Assembly: GCA_027077795.1 (NCBI GenBank)
Contig: JALWTT010000015.1
Coordinates: 1 to 64,000 of the forward strand
DNA from: Thermotogaceae bacterium
GTDB taxonomy: Bacteria; Thermotogota; Thermotogae; Thermotogales; Thermotogaceae
Direction: 5' to 3'
Length of the DNA stretch: 64,000 bases
Below, in pieces: positions 1 through 8,497 of the stretch. The notes under the pieces are model-generated. The model was not told where the DNA came from. It ran no database searches and saw only the letters and a list, made by a program, of their open reading frames with translations. The position numbers and the translations under genes were made by a program. Each line of letters opens with the position of its first letter. Positions within the stretch are counted from its first letter, which is position 1.

Positions 1-1
1 G

Positions 2-430
2 TATACAAAGTCAAACGATGGGGATGTATCAGGAAATCATGGAGGATGGGGTGACTTTTGGGTAGTGAAGCTTGATGGTGATGGAAACATAGAATGGCAG
101 AAAGCACTTGGTGGATCTGATGATGATGAAGCGTTTTCAGTTCAGCAAACTTCAGATGGCGGATACATAGTTGCGGGGTTTACAGGGTCAAACGATGGGG
201 ATGTATCAGGAAATCATGGAGGATGGGGTGACTTTTGGGTAGTGAAGCTTGATGGTGATGGAAACATAGAATGGCAGAAAGCACTTGGTGGATCTGATGA
301 TGATGTAGCGCGCTCGGTCCAGCAGACTTCAGATGGCGGATACATAGTTGCAGGGGATACACAGTCAAAAGTTAGCGATGTTAGATATCAAAGAGACTTT
401 TGGGTGGTGAAACTAGGAATCTCCGATTGA
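2..430 (+). CDS. Repeat-containing secreted-type protein, C-terminal part (5' end outside window)
   Basis: The frame is open from the first base, so the N-terminus lies outside the window. The protein is built from 59-residue units with the motifs SDGGYIVAG, SNDGDVSGNHGG, DFWVVKLD and IEWQKALGGSDDD. These are typical of bacterial surface proteins with long beta-propeller-like repeats; no enzyme function is implied. The gene ends just after a last half-repeat (DFWVVKLGISD). A related fragment sits at 5334-5524, beyond a decayed insertion sequence, so this family has been rearranged locally. The original length is unknown, and the short, abrupt C-terminus may itself be a deletion product. Confidence 0.7.
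   Translation, partial: YTKSNDGDVSGNHGGWGDFWVVKLDGDGNIEWQKALGGSDDDEAFSVQQTSDGGYIVAGFTGSNDGDVSGNHGGWGDFWVVKLDGDGNIEWQKALGGSDDDVARSVQQTSDGGYIVAGDTQSKVSDVRYQRDFWVVKLGISD
14..367 (+). repeat. Two tandem 177-bp coding repeats
   Basis: Copies at 14-190 and 191-367 match base for base over roughly their first 115 positions, then diverge modestly. Each encodes one 59-residue unit. Identity at synonymous sites suggests recent duplication or gene conversion. Confidence 0.85.
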
Positions 431-615
431 AGGGGAATGGTATAACACGGAAAAAGGATCTTGGAAAGCTCTCTGGAGCGACTCCGGAAGAGGTCATATT
501 CGAGAACATACCAAAAGGAGACTACATTCTGGTGTTCAAGTGGGGAGACAGGGTTTACCAGAAACATATATCCGTTCCGGAAGATCTACATATTGATTTC
601 ATGATCAATTTCTGA
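416..615 (+). pseudogene. C-terminal fragment of an unrelated surface protein
   Basis: A reading frame different from the preceding gene runs to the stop at 615. Its end (ATPEEVIFENIPKGDYILVF, then a WGDRVYQKHI segment) resembles the last strand-rich domain of carboxypeptidase-regulatory-like or PEGA-type surface proteins. The only available start is a TTG at 400 inside the upstream gene, with no ribosome-binding site. I read it as the tail of a gene whose 5' part was lost, or joined to the upstream gene by a frameshift near 415-430. Function cannot be assigned. Confidence 0.45.
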
Positions 616-621
616 GATTCA

Positions 622-1911
622 GTGGGTGAGATCTTGAGAAAATTCACACTTTTCATTTGGATTACCGTCTCCTTTCTAGGCTTTAGTTTTTTAACTACGA
701 TAAAAATACCATTCAGCGTAGATGATGGGGCCATCTACGATTCACGGGGTTTCATATACGCATTCTCTGGAAAATCAATGATGATCCTGGATGTATCCAA
801 CCCCTCACGGGTAGACCTCCGAACATTCAGCCTAAAGAAATTCTACGATGCCGGTGCTGTATGCGGTGACAAACTCTACATTTCCGCTGAAAGGTCGTTA
901 TTCGTATATGATGTGAGTAATCCGTTTCATCCGAAACTTTTGAAAGAGCTCGAGATGAAGGAAAAAATAGAAGTGTTGGCATGCGCAAAAGGTGTGGTTT
1001 ACGCTATGGGTGTGGATCACATATACGTGTTAAGAGAAAGCGAGGTGATAGGAAAGGTCCGATACTATGAAAATGTTACGAACAATTGGTGGGTCAATGG
1101 TAATTACCTGTTTGTTCAAAGGTATGGATGAGGCTTTGTAGTAATAGATGTCTCTGATAGATATTCGCCAAAAGTTGTCAGGGTGTTCAAAAGTTACGGA
1201 AATGCTATTGGACGCGGTAAATGGGTGTACTCTGCTAGTATGAGCGAGCTTCTCGTGATTGATGTGTCAAATCCAGTATCTCCAAAAACAGTCAATATTA
1301 TTGATATGCAAAAAGTGTGCGATGTGACATTTAGGAGGGGGAATGTCACATCGTATCTGGTTTTGAGAGGAGTTGAAGTCGTGGGTGATTACCTTGCTGT
1401 GGTTTACACATGGGATGGGGATTTTGTTTCATTGCTTAGCCTAAAGGATCCTTTAAACCCCAGATTGGTGAAAAAAGATAGGATAACAAAAAAGTGGGAA
1501 ATCACCGACTTCGTTTTGAGTGATGGGGAGAAATACCTTTACATCTTTCGATCTGGGAAAAAGCTTACGATATACAAGGTGGAGATCGAAGAGAGTGCTA
1601 CCGAGCCAAGATTCCCGGAATCACCACAGAGCGCTTTTGTGATTTTTGAAGGAGATAGTAGTGGATGGTTCAGAGTGATAGGCGATGTGAAGGTTTATGT
1701 GGATGGTGAGTTTGTTGGAAGGCTTCGAAAGGGACAGAGTGTGGAGGTTTCGGGAAAGATTGTCGAAATTTCCGTGAACCTCTCCGATGAAACCGCCCGG
1801 TATTTCTACTTCAACCTTCCGAAAGATAAATCCTGTTTAATAAGGATCCATGATGCGTCTAGTAGACTTCACAGGATTGTAGAGTTTGAGTGCAGGTTAT
1901 CAAGTTATTAA
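622..1911 (+). pseudogene. LVIVD-repeat surface protein interrupted by an in-frame TGA
   Basis: Frames 622-1131 and 1132-1911 are one continuous frame broken only by TGA at 1129-1131. Both sides carry the same repeat with the core DVSNP (ILDVSNPSRVDL, VYDVSNPFHPKL, VIDVSDRYSPKV, VIDVSNPVSPKT), known as the LVIVD repeat of bacterial beta-propellers. The N-terminus is a hydrophobic signal (FTLFIWITVSFLGFSFL), so the product would be exported. The end (about codons 350-390) looks PEGA-like (VKVYVDGEFVGRLRKG). The start is either GTG 622 or TTG 634. No Sec-insertion hairpin is evident after the TGA, so an inactivating mutation or base error is more likely than recoding. Confidence 0.7.
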
Positions 1912-1934
1912 TGTTTTATGTGGAGGTGAAGGGT

Positions 1935-3752
1935 ATGAAAAGGACATTTTTAGGATTTTTACTCGTTTTTACTGTACTTGCGATTTCAACGCCAACACTT
2001 GGCACAGGAACGGTGAATCCTGAAAAACTCATTTACGAGAGTTTTCTTTCCAAATTCAAAAACATTAAAGTGGATGAAAAAAGCAGACTAGCGTTTCGTA
2101 GCAATGTATCTGAGGAAGAAAAAAGAGCAATACTTCAAGTTTTGAGCGATCCATTGGGAGCAAAAGTCTATCTCAAAGGTAAATATATGGGAAAGACTCC
2201 AGTAACGATAAGTAGTGAATCTAAGGTAAAGGGAAAACTATTGGTGAAGATGAAGGAATCTCCTACTGACTACGCAACATCTGTGGTGATCCACGTGGGG
2301 GAGAAAAGACAAATAAAAGTTAAATACGCAAAGATAAGGTTAGAATCTAGGCCATTTGGAGCGGATCTTTATGTGAATGGAGAGAAATATGGCAAGTTGC
2401 CTCTTGAGTTGATGGTTTTAGTTGGCAAAAAGTTGAACTTGAAGATAGAGAAAGAAGGTTATGGGGTGGTAAAGGATGAGATTAGGATTTTGAAATATCG
2501 AAATCGCCTTATCTTGAGATCTTCCCTCGCCGGGAAGCTCAAGTGGAAGTTCAAGACTAGTGATCCTGTGGACTCGAGTCCGGCTATAGGGAAGGATGGA
2601 ACGATATATGTGAGCTCTCAGGATGGCAACATCTACGCTCTCAATCCGGATGGATCCCTGAAGTGGAAGACTAATATCGATGATTTTATCGAATCGAGTC
2701 CAGCTATAGGAGAGGATGGAACCATATACATTGGCTCGAGTGATGGCTACATATACGCGATCAATCCGGATGGAACCCTCAAGTGGAAGTTCAATATTGG
2801 TTATGGCTGGTTTAGGGTGAGGTCAAGTCCAGCGATAGGAAAAGATGGAACTATATACGTTACTGGATGGCATGAAAACACGTCTTCCATTGGATGTATC
2901 TGCGCTCTTAGAGTTGATGGAGCGTTGAAATGGCGATTCGACGATATCGGTCCCGTGAGTTCGAGTCCAGCAGTAGGAAAATATGGAACTATATATGTCG
3001 GATCGGCAGAAGCATATGAAAGTGAAGGGAAATTATATCCCCCATATCCAGTATCCGAGAAGGAAGAAGAGGAAATTAGTGAAATGATCAGAAAGATAGC
3101 GGCGATGTCCAATTCTCTCCACGCGTTGAATTCGAATGGAACACTTAAGTGGAGGTTTAAAACGGGTGGGTTCGTATGCTCAAGTCCAGCTATAGGGGAG
3201 GATGGAACCATATACATTGGCTCGAGTGATGGCTACATATACGCGATCAATCCAGATGGAACCCTCAAGTGGAAGTTTAAAACTGGTGGTGATGTATACT
3301 CAAGTCCAGCTGTGGGGGAAGATGGAACTGTATATGTGGGATCTCAGGATAGCAATATCTACGCTCTCAAGCCGGATGGATCCCTAAGGTGGAAGTTCAA
3401 AACAAACGATATGGTGGGTTCAAGTCCAGCTATAGGGGAGGATGGAACTATATACATTGGCTCAAGCGATGGTTACATATATGCGATCAATCCAGATGGA
3501 ACCCTCAAGTGGAAGTTTAAAACTGGTGGTGATGTATACTCAAGTCCGACGATAGGAGAGGACGGAACTGTATACGTTGGTTCAAGTGATGGATATATCT
3601 ACGCCTTATGGGGCGACAGCATGGGACTTGCGAATTCTTCATGGCCTAAGTTCCGCCACGATGCTAGAAACACTGGAACGGTTAAAGAGGTATCAAGAAA
3701 AGAGAAAAATACCATTTTCAAGAGAATGTACACCTTCAAAGTGACTTACTGA
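1935..3752 (+). CDS. Exported PEGA and PQQ-type beta-propeller protein
   Basis: ATG 1935 is chosen because GGAGGTGA lies just upstream; the 605-residue protein then opens with a clear signal peptide (MKRTFLGFLLVFTVLAIS). Two PEGA units follow (about residues 60-190; DPLGAKVYLKGKYMGKTP and RPFGADLYVNGEKYGKLP), then eight propeller blades (about 205-590) built on LKWKFKT, SSPAIGEDGTIY and GSSDGYIYAINPDG. The tail WPKFRHDARNTG is the usual end of such propellers. PEGA domains are thought to bind the envelope, so this is probably a cell-surface or periplasmic scaffold. PQQ-enzyme activity is not implied, because the cofactor and metal residues of quinoprotein dehydrogenases are not seen. Blade 4 has an insert of about 35 residues. 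Confidence 0.8.
   Translation: MKRTFLGFLLVFTVLAISTPTLGTGTVNPEKLIYESFLSKFKNIKVDEKSRLAFRSNVSEEEKRAILQVLSDPLGAKVYLKGKYMGKTPVTISSESKVKGKLLVKMKESPTDYATSVVIHVGEKRQIKVKYAKIRLESRPFGADLYVNGEKYGKLPLELMVLVGKKLNLKIEKEGYGVVKDEIRILKYRNRLILRSSLAGKLKWKFKTSDPVDSSPAIGKDGTIYVSSQDGNIYALNPDGSLKWKTNIDDFIESSPAIGEDGTIYIGSSDGYIYAINPDGTLKWKFNIGYGWFRVRSSPAIGKDGTIYVTGWHENTSSIGCICALRVDGALKWRFDDIGPVSSSPAVGKYGTIYVGSAEAYESEGKLYPPYPVSEKEEEEISEMIRKIAAMSNSLHALNSNGTLKWRFKTGGFVCSSPAIGEDGTIYIGSSDGYIYAINPDGTLKWKFKTGGDVYSSPAVGEDGTVYVGSQDSNIYALKPDGSLRWKFKTNDMVGSSPAIGEDGTIYIGSSDGYIYAINPDGTLKWKFKTGGDVYSSPTIGEDGTVYVGSSDGYIYALWGDSMGLANSSWPKFRHDARNTGTVKEVSRKEKNTIFKRMYTFKVTY
3181..3547 (+). repeat. 240-bp period duplication of two propeller blades
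   Basis: Positions 3181-3307 and 3421-3547 are nearly identical at a spacing of exactly 240 bp (two blades). A third near-identical stretch of about 90 bp lies at 2701-2790 in blade 2. Confidence 0.8.
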
Positions 3753-3835
3753 GGTTCGGTACTAACGAATCCCCAGAGAAAGGGGTATAAAGAGTTACAT
3801 ATGAATTCGTGCGTGGGAAAAACCTATGATTGTGT

Positions 3836-4981
3836 TCATCTGTAATCAGAAAATAAACTGCGGGGAGTGGTATCATAGACAAGACAAGAACAAATGGGAG
3901 GTGAACCTCGTGATTGAAAATATTCTGGCAGATGTTCTTCACAAGTGCGGTGTTTTTAAAAAAGATAGCTAATACCCTTTCCTTAGTTGCATTAGCTCTC
4001 ATTAAAGCCTCTTCTCCTTCCATGTCTGGCTGACTACATCGCTATACTCAAAACAATCCAAGACAAACAGGATTTGGAGGCTCATAAACAGATCCAAGTT
4101 ATTCAAACCACTATCCATAATGAAAGCACTCTTTCTAATATCCTTTAAACTGTCTGATAGTTCGTTCGTTATAATAGATTTCACCTCTTTGAAAGGATAT
4201 GGTGTAAAGCTGTTCATAGCGTCAATGCCCATATCTGGTAGGAGTCTCCCGTTCTACTGCAGAGTGCTATATCTAAAGGATATACATAACCTTAGTCCGA
4301 GAATGAGTTCATAATGATGTCTATAAAAGAGATGCTGTCTCTGACCCCCACCCTTTGAGAAATCGGATAGTTCTCCTCGCTGACAGACAATTTGGAACAA
4401 AGATGTTGATGAAATTCTTTAAGGATCAAGACCTTCGATTCATAGTCAGAGTTAGGAAAGACTTGAAAGTGGATATATCTGGAAATACAGTGAAGAGCGG
4501 TGAACTGAAGAAAGGGAAATACATGGTAAAGATATCAGAACAAAGGTACTACCTATATGTTAGGGCTGATAGAAAAGAGAAACTGCTACTTGTCAGTAAT
4601 AAGGAAGGGATTCACTCAGGGAATCCCGCAAATATTTGAAAAGGAGCTACTGCGAACAAATGTACAGAGATTTAAAGAGCAGACTGAAGCTTCTATATCT
4701 TAACAGTCGCTACTACAAGAGCTTGGATGGTGAAAAGATTGTGAGATATCTGGTCATATTTATGATAGCAGAAATTGCGGGGATATGGATAGGGAAACTG
4801 GTAAAAAGGAGCGAGTATTATCACAAATTTTCCAGCAGGAGAGATGAGAGGAGTTTATTTCATTTTGGACAGATAGTTTCGAGGCGTATATGGGAATTCT
4901 TTGACTTATGTTTACGACTGAAGATTTTCGCATCAAAACTATCCCTCAATGCTGGAGCTATCTCTATGTGATTACAGATGA
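3836..4981 (+). mobile_element. Decayed IS4-family insertion sequence
   Basis: A 13-bp perfect inverted repeat (TCATCTGTAATCA at 3836-3848, TGATTACAGATGA at 4969-4981) brackets a broken IS4-type transposase. A third copy of the same end lies at 5221-5233; with one more flanking dinucleotide it matches the left end over 15 bp. The true right end could therefore be there, giving an element of about 1.4 kb, nearer the usual IS4-family size. No target-site duplication is visible at either end. The element is certainly inactive, as the transposase is frameshifted. Confidence 0.75.
3910..4971 (+). pseudogene. IS4-family DDE transposase, frameshifted
   Basis: A GGAGGTGA site precedes GTG 3910, giving IENILADVLHKCGVF. 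The frame then shifts at the A-run near 3958-3963 and again before 4120. The middle part (VIIDFTSLKGYG, ASMPISGRSLPFYCRV) carries the first Asp of the DDE triad. Frame 4355-4639 holds the second (VLLADRQFG). A further shift near 4605-4630 joins the last part, where YLKRSYCEQMYRDLK fits the Y-x2-R-x3-E-x6-K signature of IS4 transposases. At least three shifts make it non-functional. Remnants of the same frames fill most of the element. Confidence 0.8.
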
Positions 4982-5254
4982 GGTCTCCATATTCTGTTGA
5001 CTTTGACTTGTTTTGAATAAGGAAGCTGGACAAGCTAAAGTTCTTATAGAAGGAGGGGATGCCCTAAGCAAAGCTGATGCAACTAAGGCCAAAGATTCAG
5101 CTAACTTTTTTAAAAACCCCCGCTTTGTGAAGTGCACTTGACAAAACTTTCTCTATCATACCTTCACCTCCGAACTTTCTCCTTTCTGAGCTATCTTATC
5201 ACTTTTTCCATTCCGATATCTGATTACAGATGAGGGAATTACTATCTTGAAAAT
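4982..5254. other. Non-coding or relic stretch beside the insertion sequence
   Basis: No complete gene is seen. A short plus-strand frame (about 5012-5143) reads as an alanine/lysine-rich helix (ALSKADATKAKDSANFFK) and stops at a TGA, without a convincing ribosome-binding site; it may be a gene relic. A third IS-end copy lies at 5221-5233. Confidence 0.4.
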
Positions 5255-5333
5255 GTGAGGTCTTCGATGCCAATTCTGCTCGTGAACATGAATTACGGAC
5301 TGAGATATGCTATCAAAGCAGCCGGATCTTCAA

Positions 5334-5524
5334 TGTCTCCTGGTGTACATATACAATGGCAGAGAGCTCTTGGGGGATCTGGTGATGATTTAGGACGCTT
5401 TGTTCAGCAGACTTCAGATGGCGGATACATAGTTGCAGGGGATACAGAGTCAAACGATGGGGATGTATCTGGAAATCATGGAGGTGCGGACTTTTGGGTG
5501 GTAAAGTTTAATGCAAGACAGTAA
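5334..5524 (+). pseudogene. C-terminal fragment of the 59-residue-repeat protein
   Basis: The frame carries one unit of the family found at 2-430 (IQWQRALGGSGDD, SDGGYIVAGDTESNDGD, ADFWVVKFNARQ) and ends at 5524. Upstream residues (from 5255) do not match the repeat, and no ribosome-binding site supports a start. It is best read as the 3' end of a larger gene truncated by rearrangement or by insertion near 5221-5330. It differs at several positions from the copy at the window start, so it is not a simple recent duplicate. Confidence 0.6.
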
Positions 5525-5939
5525 GGTTGGGTATTTTTTCTTTATCTAAAAGGCTCTAGTTGCCTAGTTTTATCTCCTACATGTGATTTTAACATATGCT
5601 TAGGAGAGGAAAGGAGTTATGAAAGCCATGCAACATCTAATGTAATCATGGGTGGAGAGAATATTTTTCCAAGAGAGATTTAAAAAAATAAAAATGATAA
5701 AAACATTGAAAACTGCCTTGGGACATTTAGCCTTGGAAATAGCTGCGCCAGCTGTTTGCGTTGAAGTTTTAATGGGTAAAATCCCCGCTGGGAAAAGGGG
5801 AGGCCGTTTGAAAACTTCATTTCGCCTTGATAACGCTTGTTAGGTTGAGCAAAGTAATTGGGACAGGAGCAACGTAACAAATGTGTCTTTCTACATGGCT
5901 TTGGCAGTTTAATAAATATCCATCTAAGTAATATTGAAG
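5525..5939. other. Intergenic stretch without a supported gene
   Basis: A tiny frame at 5619-5645 (eight residues) follows a good AAGGAG site. A longer frame runs from about 5694 to 5843 (begins MIKTLKTALGHLALEIAAP) without a good start site. Neither resembles a known family. The base composition suggests a gene relic; I see no RNA gene or clear terminator. Confidence 0.35.
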
Positions 5940-6446
5940 CTATTTACTGGGAACTTTTAGAACCTTGTATTGATACAGTACTCCCAGAGCGAATAGGATC
6001 AGGACCAGAACCAGATTGGTCCCAAATGCCATCGAAACTAATAAAGCGCCGAGCAAGCTTGTGATAATCACTATCGAGAATTTGTGAAATGCTATAGCTA
6101 GGATACCAAATATAATACCGACCAATATATCGGTGCCGTTGAGATGAAGACTTGATAGTAGACCAGATAAGAAATTGGGTATCGCTGAGAGGAAATCATC
6201 AAGATCATCGAGTCTGAACGATCTAAAGAACTCCGAAAAGAAAGCGGAGATATTCTGTGGTTCGAAAAATCCCAAGAATCCCCTTATGTTCTCTTGAAGA
6301 AACAGAATTCGCTTTACAAGTACCCCCAATGAAAAACCACCGAGGAATACTGAAATGTACATACTTAGAATGGCGAGACGGGCACCTATGAAACCACCTA
6401 CAAATAAGCACCACAAAATACCAATAACGATGAAAAGCGTGAGCAA
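5940..6446 (-). CDS. Small integral membrane protein, unknown function
   Basis: A TTG start at 6446 follows AGGAGGTGA, 7 bases away. The 168-residue protein has about five hydrophobic segments: two near the N-terminus (LFIVIGILWCLFVGGFIGA, ILSMYISVFLGGFSLGVLV) and three after a central amphipathic stretch (FLGFFEPQNISAFFSEFF). Glycine-rich helices separated by short loops recall the DUF4203/TMEM198 type, but I cannot confirm this. It is the second gene of a pair with the membrane protein at 6462-6641, 15 bases away, so the two may form a complex. Confidence 0.65.
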   Translation of the reverse strand: MLTLFIVIGILWCLFVGGFIGARLAILSMYISVFLGGFSLGVLVKRILFLQENIRGFLGFFEPQNISAFFSEFFRSFRLDDLDDFLSAIPNFLSGLLSSLHLNGTDILVGIIFGILAIAFHKFSIVIITSLLGALLVSMAFGTNLVLVLILFALGVLYQYKVLKVPSK

Positions 6447-6461
6447 TTCAACTTCACCTCC

Positions 6462-6641
6462 TCAAGAAAAGAGATTCCCGATATAGAGAATAATCACTGC
6501 TAAGGTTAGGAACAGTATTGGTCCGAGGAAAACTGCACCAAGTATAAAACCAATCACCGCCAGTATACCCAAGTATGCTCGCCATCCCCCAAGGAGCAAA
6601 AGCAACCCTAAGATCAAGCAAACAATACTGAAAATATCCAT
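6462..6641 (-). CDS. Very small membrane protein (59 aa), unknown function
   Basis: ATG 6641 is preferred over TTG 6644 because the GGGGGA site is better spaced for it. The product is almost entirely two or three hydrophobic helices (IVCLILGLLLLLGG, YLGILAVIGFILGAVFLGP, FLTLAVIILYIGNLF). Its stop lies just upstream of the ribosome-binding site of the next membrane gene, implying co-translation. It has no catalytic motif. A transport or scaffold role with its partner is possible but unproven. Confidence 0.6.
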   Translation of the reverse strand: MDIFSIVCLILGLLLLLGGWRAYLGILAVIGFILGAVFLGPILFLTLAVIILYIGNLFS

Positions 6642-6666
6642 CAAGATCCCCCTTTGCGAAATTCAT

Positions 6667-7020
6667 TCAAGGAGATATCCTTGGCCACTTATTCTTTTTT
6701 CTTTACGATAAAGGAGATGTTTCAGTGTGTGAATGAATAAATCACTTACTCTGAACAGTATACAGTAAAAGAAGGCAAAAAGTCAAGAAATGGAGACCTG
6801 TTCGAAAAATAAGGGGGGATTTTGATTCACCAAGACATGATTACCAAGAGCAATTTGGATGTGTTTCCTAGCTGTTATCATAAAATGAGATGAGCCTCAT
6901 ACGGGGCTAAGGCCGCAACAAGTATTTTAATCTAAAAGTGCCGGAGGTGACGCTTAATTTGACAGCAGTGTGGGACTCACTGGTGAAGCTGAGGGAATTC
7001 GTCCATTTATAAAGTTGCCT
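6667..7020. other. Intergenic stretch with a 17-codon frame behind a strong ribosome-binding site
   Basis: Between two minus-strand transcription units. The plus strand contains GGAGGTGA (6943-6950) followed by TTG 6959 and a 17-codon frame (TAVWDSLVKLREFVHL) ending at 7012. This may be the stub of a lost gene. No RNA family is recognised. Confidence 0.35.
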
Positions 7021-8493
7021 TTAAAAATTTTTTCGAATTCCGACAAGGGCGGACCAACTTTGAGCGAAGCATCCTCCTCCACCCACTAGCTCTGGTGGGG
7101 TTTTGAATTTTTCAAGGTCCCTGTGAAAGAGCTCTATCAGGTTGTATGGAACTTCAAGATTGTAATTTGACGCTGATTCTATCAATAGATGGTTGGCAAT
7201 CCACCAGACTTTTTCAGACTTGACCCCATAAAACCCCTCTTTTTCTGTCCTTTTTAAAGAGTGCTTTAACCCTTTGTGTGTTATCATGCCTATATCTTTC
7301 AACTTTTGAACAACATCTAACGCTATTTCTCTTGGAACTAGCTTGAAGTAAAGGGGCATTATTTGTGTGAAGTGAATCTCTCCAGATGAGTCCCGGAAGA
7401 GTTTCCGCTTTTCATCATACCAGAATTTAACGAAGCGATTTTCAAAAAATGAAAGACTGTTGTCGAAAAAGGAATCTTGAAGTCTCTTGAATTTTTTGGA
7501 GATTTCTGAAAGTTCTTTCAGAAACGCAAAGGCCCAGCAGGATACATCCAAATGGAGATTTTCTTCGCTTTTTAGCTCAACCATACCTCTGCCGTGAGGA
7601 AATCCGCTCCTCAACAAACGTTTCGCGGTTTCGAAATAATGTTGAGAGATATCGAGCAGTGAAGTATCTCCGGTGCATCTCGTGTAAAGCAAAACAGAGT
7701 AGAGGATTGAGAAAAGTTCCACCTCGTTGAATACATTGTTGACAACCCCACTGTTTATCACCTCGTGAGGAGGTATATCTTTTCCTTTATTTAGCAAGGT
7801 TTTAAGAGTCATTTTGAGAATTTTGGAAAAGCCGATTCTTAAAAGAGTAGGTGCCATAAGCGACGTATCTATGGAAAACCACCAGGGAAATTCTTCAAGA
7901 CCTGCCATGAGCCCCTCGCCATTTTCCGTTTTCAAGTACATTTCTAATAAGAAGGTTTTTAAAGCCCCCTCGAGACTTCCTCTGCCTTCTGGCACTTTTT
8001 CAAGGATTCTCGAGCGCTTTTCGATTTTCTTCTTTTCAAATTCCCTGGGGTTGCATTTACCTTTTGAAATACACACAAGAGTCTCTTTCAACACTGGAAT
8101 TTCGATAAAGTTTCCTAAAATCCTCATTCTAGAGTTACTTTCTACAGTTGGAACAAAAGATTTGACTACTTCTTCGGATTTCCAAGATGGGGTGGAATCA
8201 AGCTTCATTTCCAACCGGCCATTTCCTCTGAGCTTCAGAAAAAGTGATTCTTCCATCCAGGGTATGAGAAGCTCAGCTTCACCTTCTTCAAACTTCACCT
8301 TTCTTCCAGAGTCCTCATAAATCACATTGAGTACTTTCCCAAATCCTTCTACTTTGAGAGATGAAATTACCCTCAGTGCACCAAACCAGACTCCCCCCAT
8401 TTTTCCTGGAATGTGAAATCCCACTTTAGGAACAAGCTCTCTGGAATCTTGGAAGACACCATACGCTTTTCCTCCAGATTCATAGAAAAGCAA
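7021..8493 (-). CDS. Six-hairpin glycosidase-like protein (debranching-enzyme type)
   Basis: The last gene of the sugar operon encodes 490 residues. The N-terminal third is beta-rich. The C-terminal two thirds read as an alpha/alpha six-hairpin barrel with glycosidase-like blocks: EEFPWWFSIDTSLMAP (where a GRD-type substrate loop is expected), LDVSCWAFAFLKEL, VWWIANHLLIE and CFAQSWSALV. It is more divergent than the operon's first glycosidase, and I cannot place the catalytic acids with certainty. The TTG start is five bases from the end of the upstream permease, so it is translationally linked. It probably acts in the cytoplasm on oligosaccharides brought in by the transporter. Confidence 0.65.
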   Translation of the reverse strand: MLFYESGGKAYGVFQDSRELVPKVGFHIPGKMGGVWFGALRVISSLKVEGFGKVLNVIYEDSGRKVKFEEGEAELLIPWMEESLFLKLRGNGRLEMKLDSTPSWKSEEVVKSFVPTVESNSRMRILGNFIEIPVLKETLVCISKGKCNPREFEKKKIEKRSRILEKVPEGRGSLEGALKTFLLEMYLKTENGEGLMAGLEEFPWWFSIDTSLMAPTLLRIGFSKILKMTLKTLLNKGKDIPPHEVINSGVVNNVFNEVELFSILYSVLLYTRCTGDTSLLDISQHYFETAKRLLRSGFPHGRGMVELKSEENLHLDVSCWAFAFLKELSEISKKFKRLQDSFFDNSLSFFENRFVKFWYDEKRKLFRDSSGEIHFTQIMPLYFKLVPREIALDVVQKLKDIGMITHKGLKHSLKRTEKEGFYGVKSEKVWWIANHLLIESASNYNLEVPYNLIELFHRDLEKFKTPPELVGGGGCFAQSWSALVGIRKNF

Positions 8494-8497
8494 GCCA

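Noticed and set aside
14-367. CRISPR-like array
   Set aside because: The 177-bp repeats are directly tandem without spacers and encode protein repeats.
1129-1131. TGA as a selenocysteine codon
   Set aside because: The protein is a structural propeller with no redox role, no Sec-insertion hairpin is evident, and no selenoprotein family fits.
1935-3752. Quinoprotein dehydrogenase
   Set aside because: The propeller repeats match PQQ-type blades, but the cofactor and calcium ligands of dehydrogenases are missing and PEGA units precede them; a structural role is more likely.
3736-4023. A minus-strand frame of 95 codons opposite the start of the insertion sequence
   Set aside because: It lies on the wrong strand of a recognisable transposase start with a good ribosome-binding site and has no family resemblance.
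7814-8320. A 168-codon plus-strand frame opposite the glycosidase-like gene
   Set aside because: It is the antisense shadow of a gene with clear operon context; the sequence is serine/proline-rich and low in complexity.
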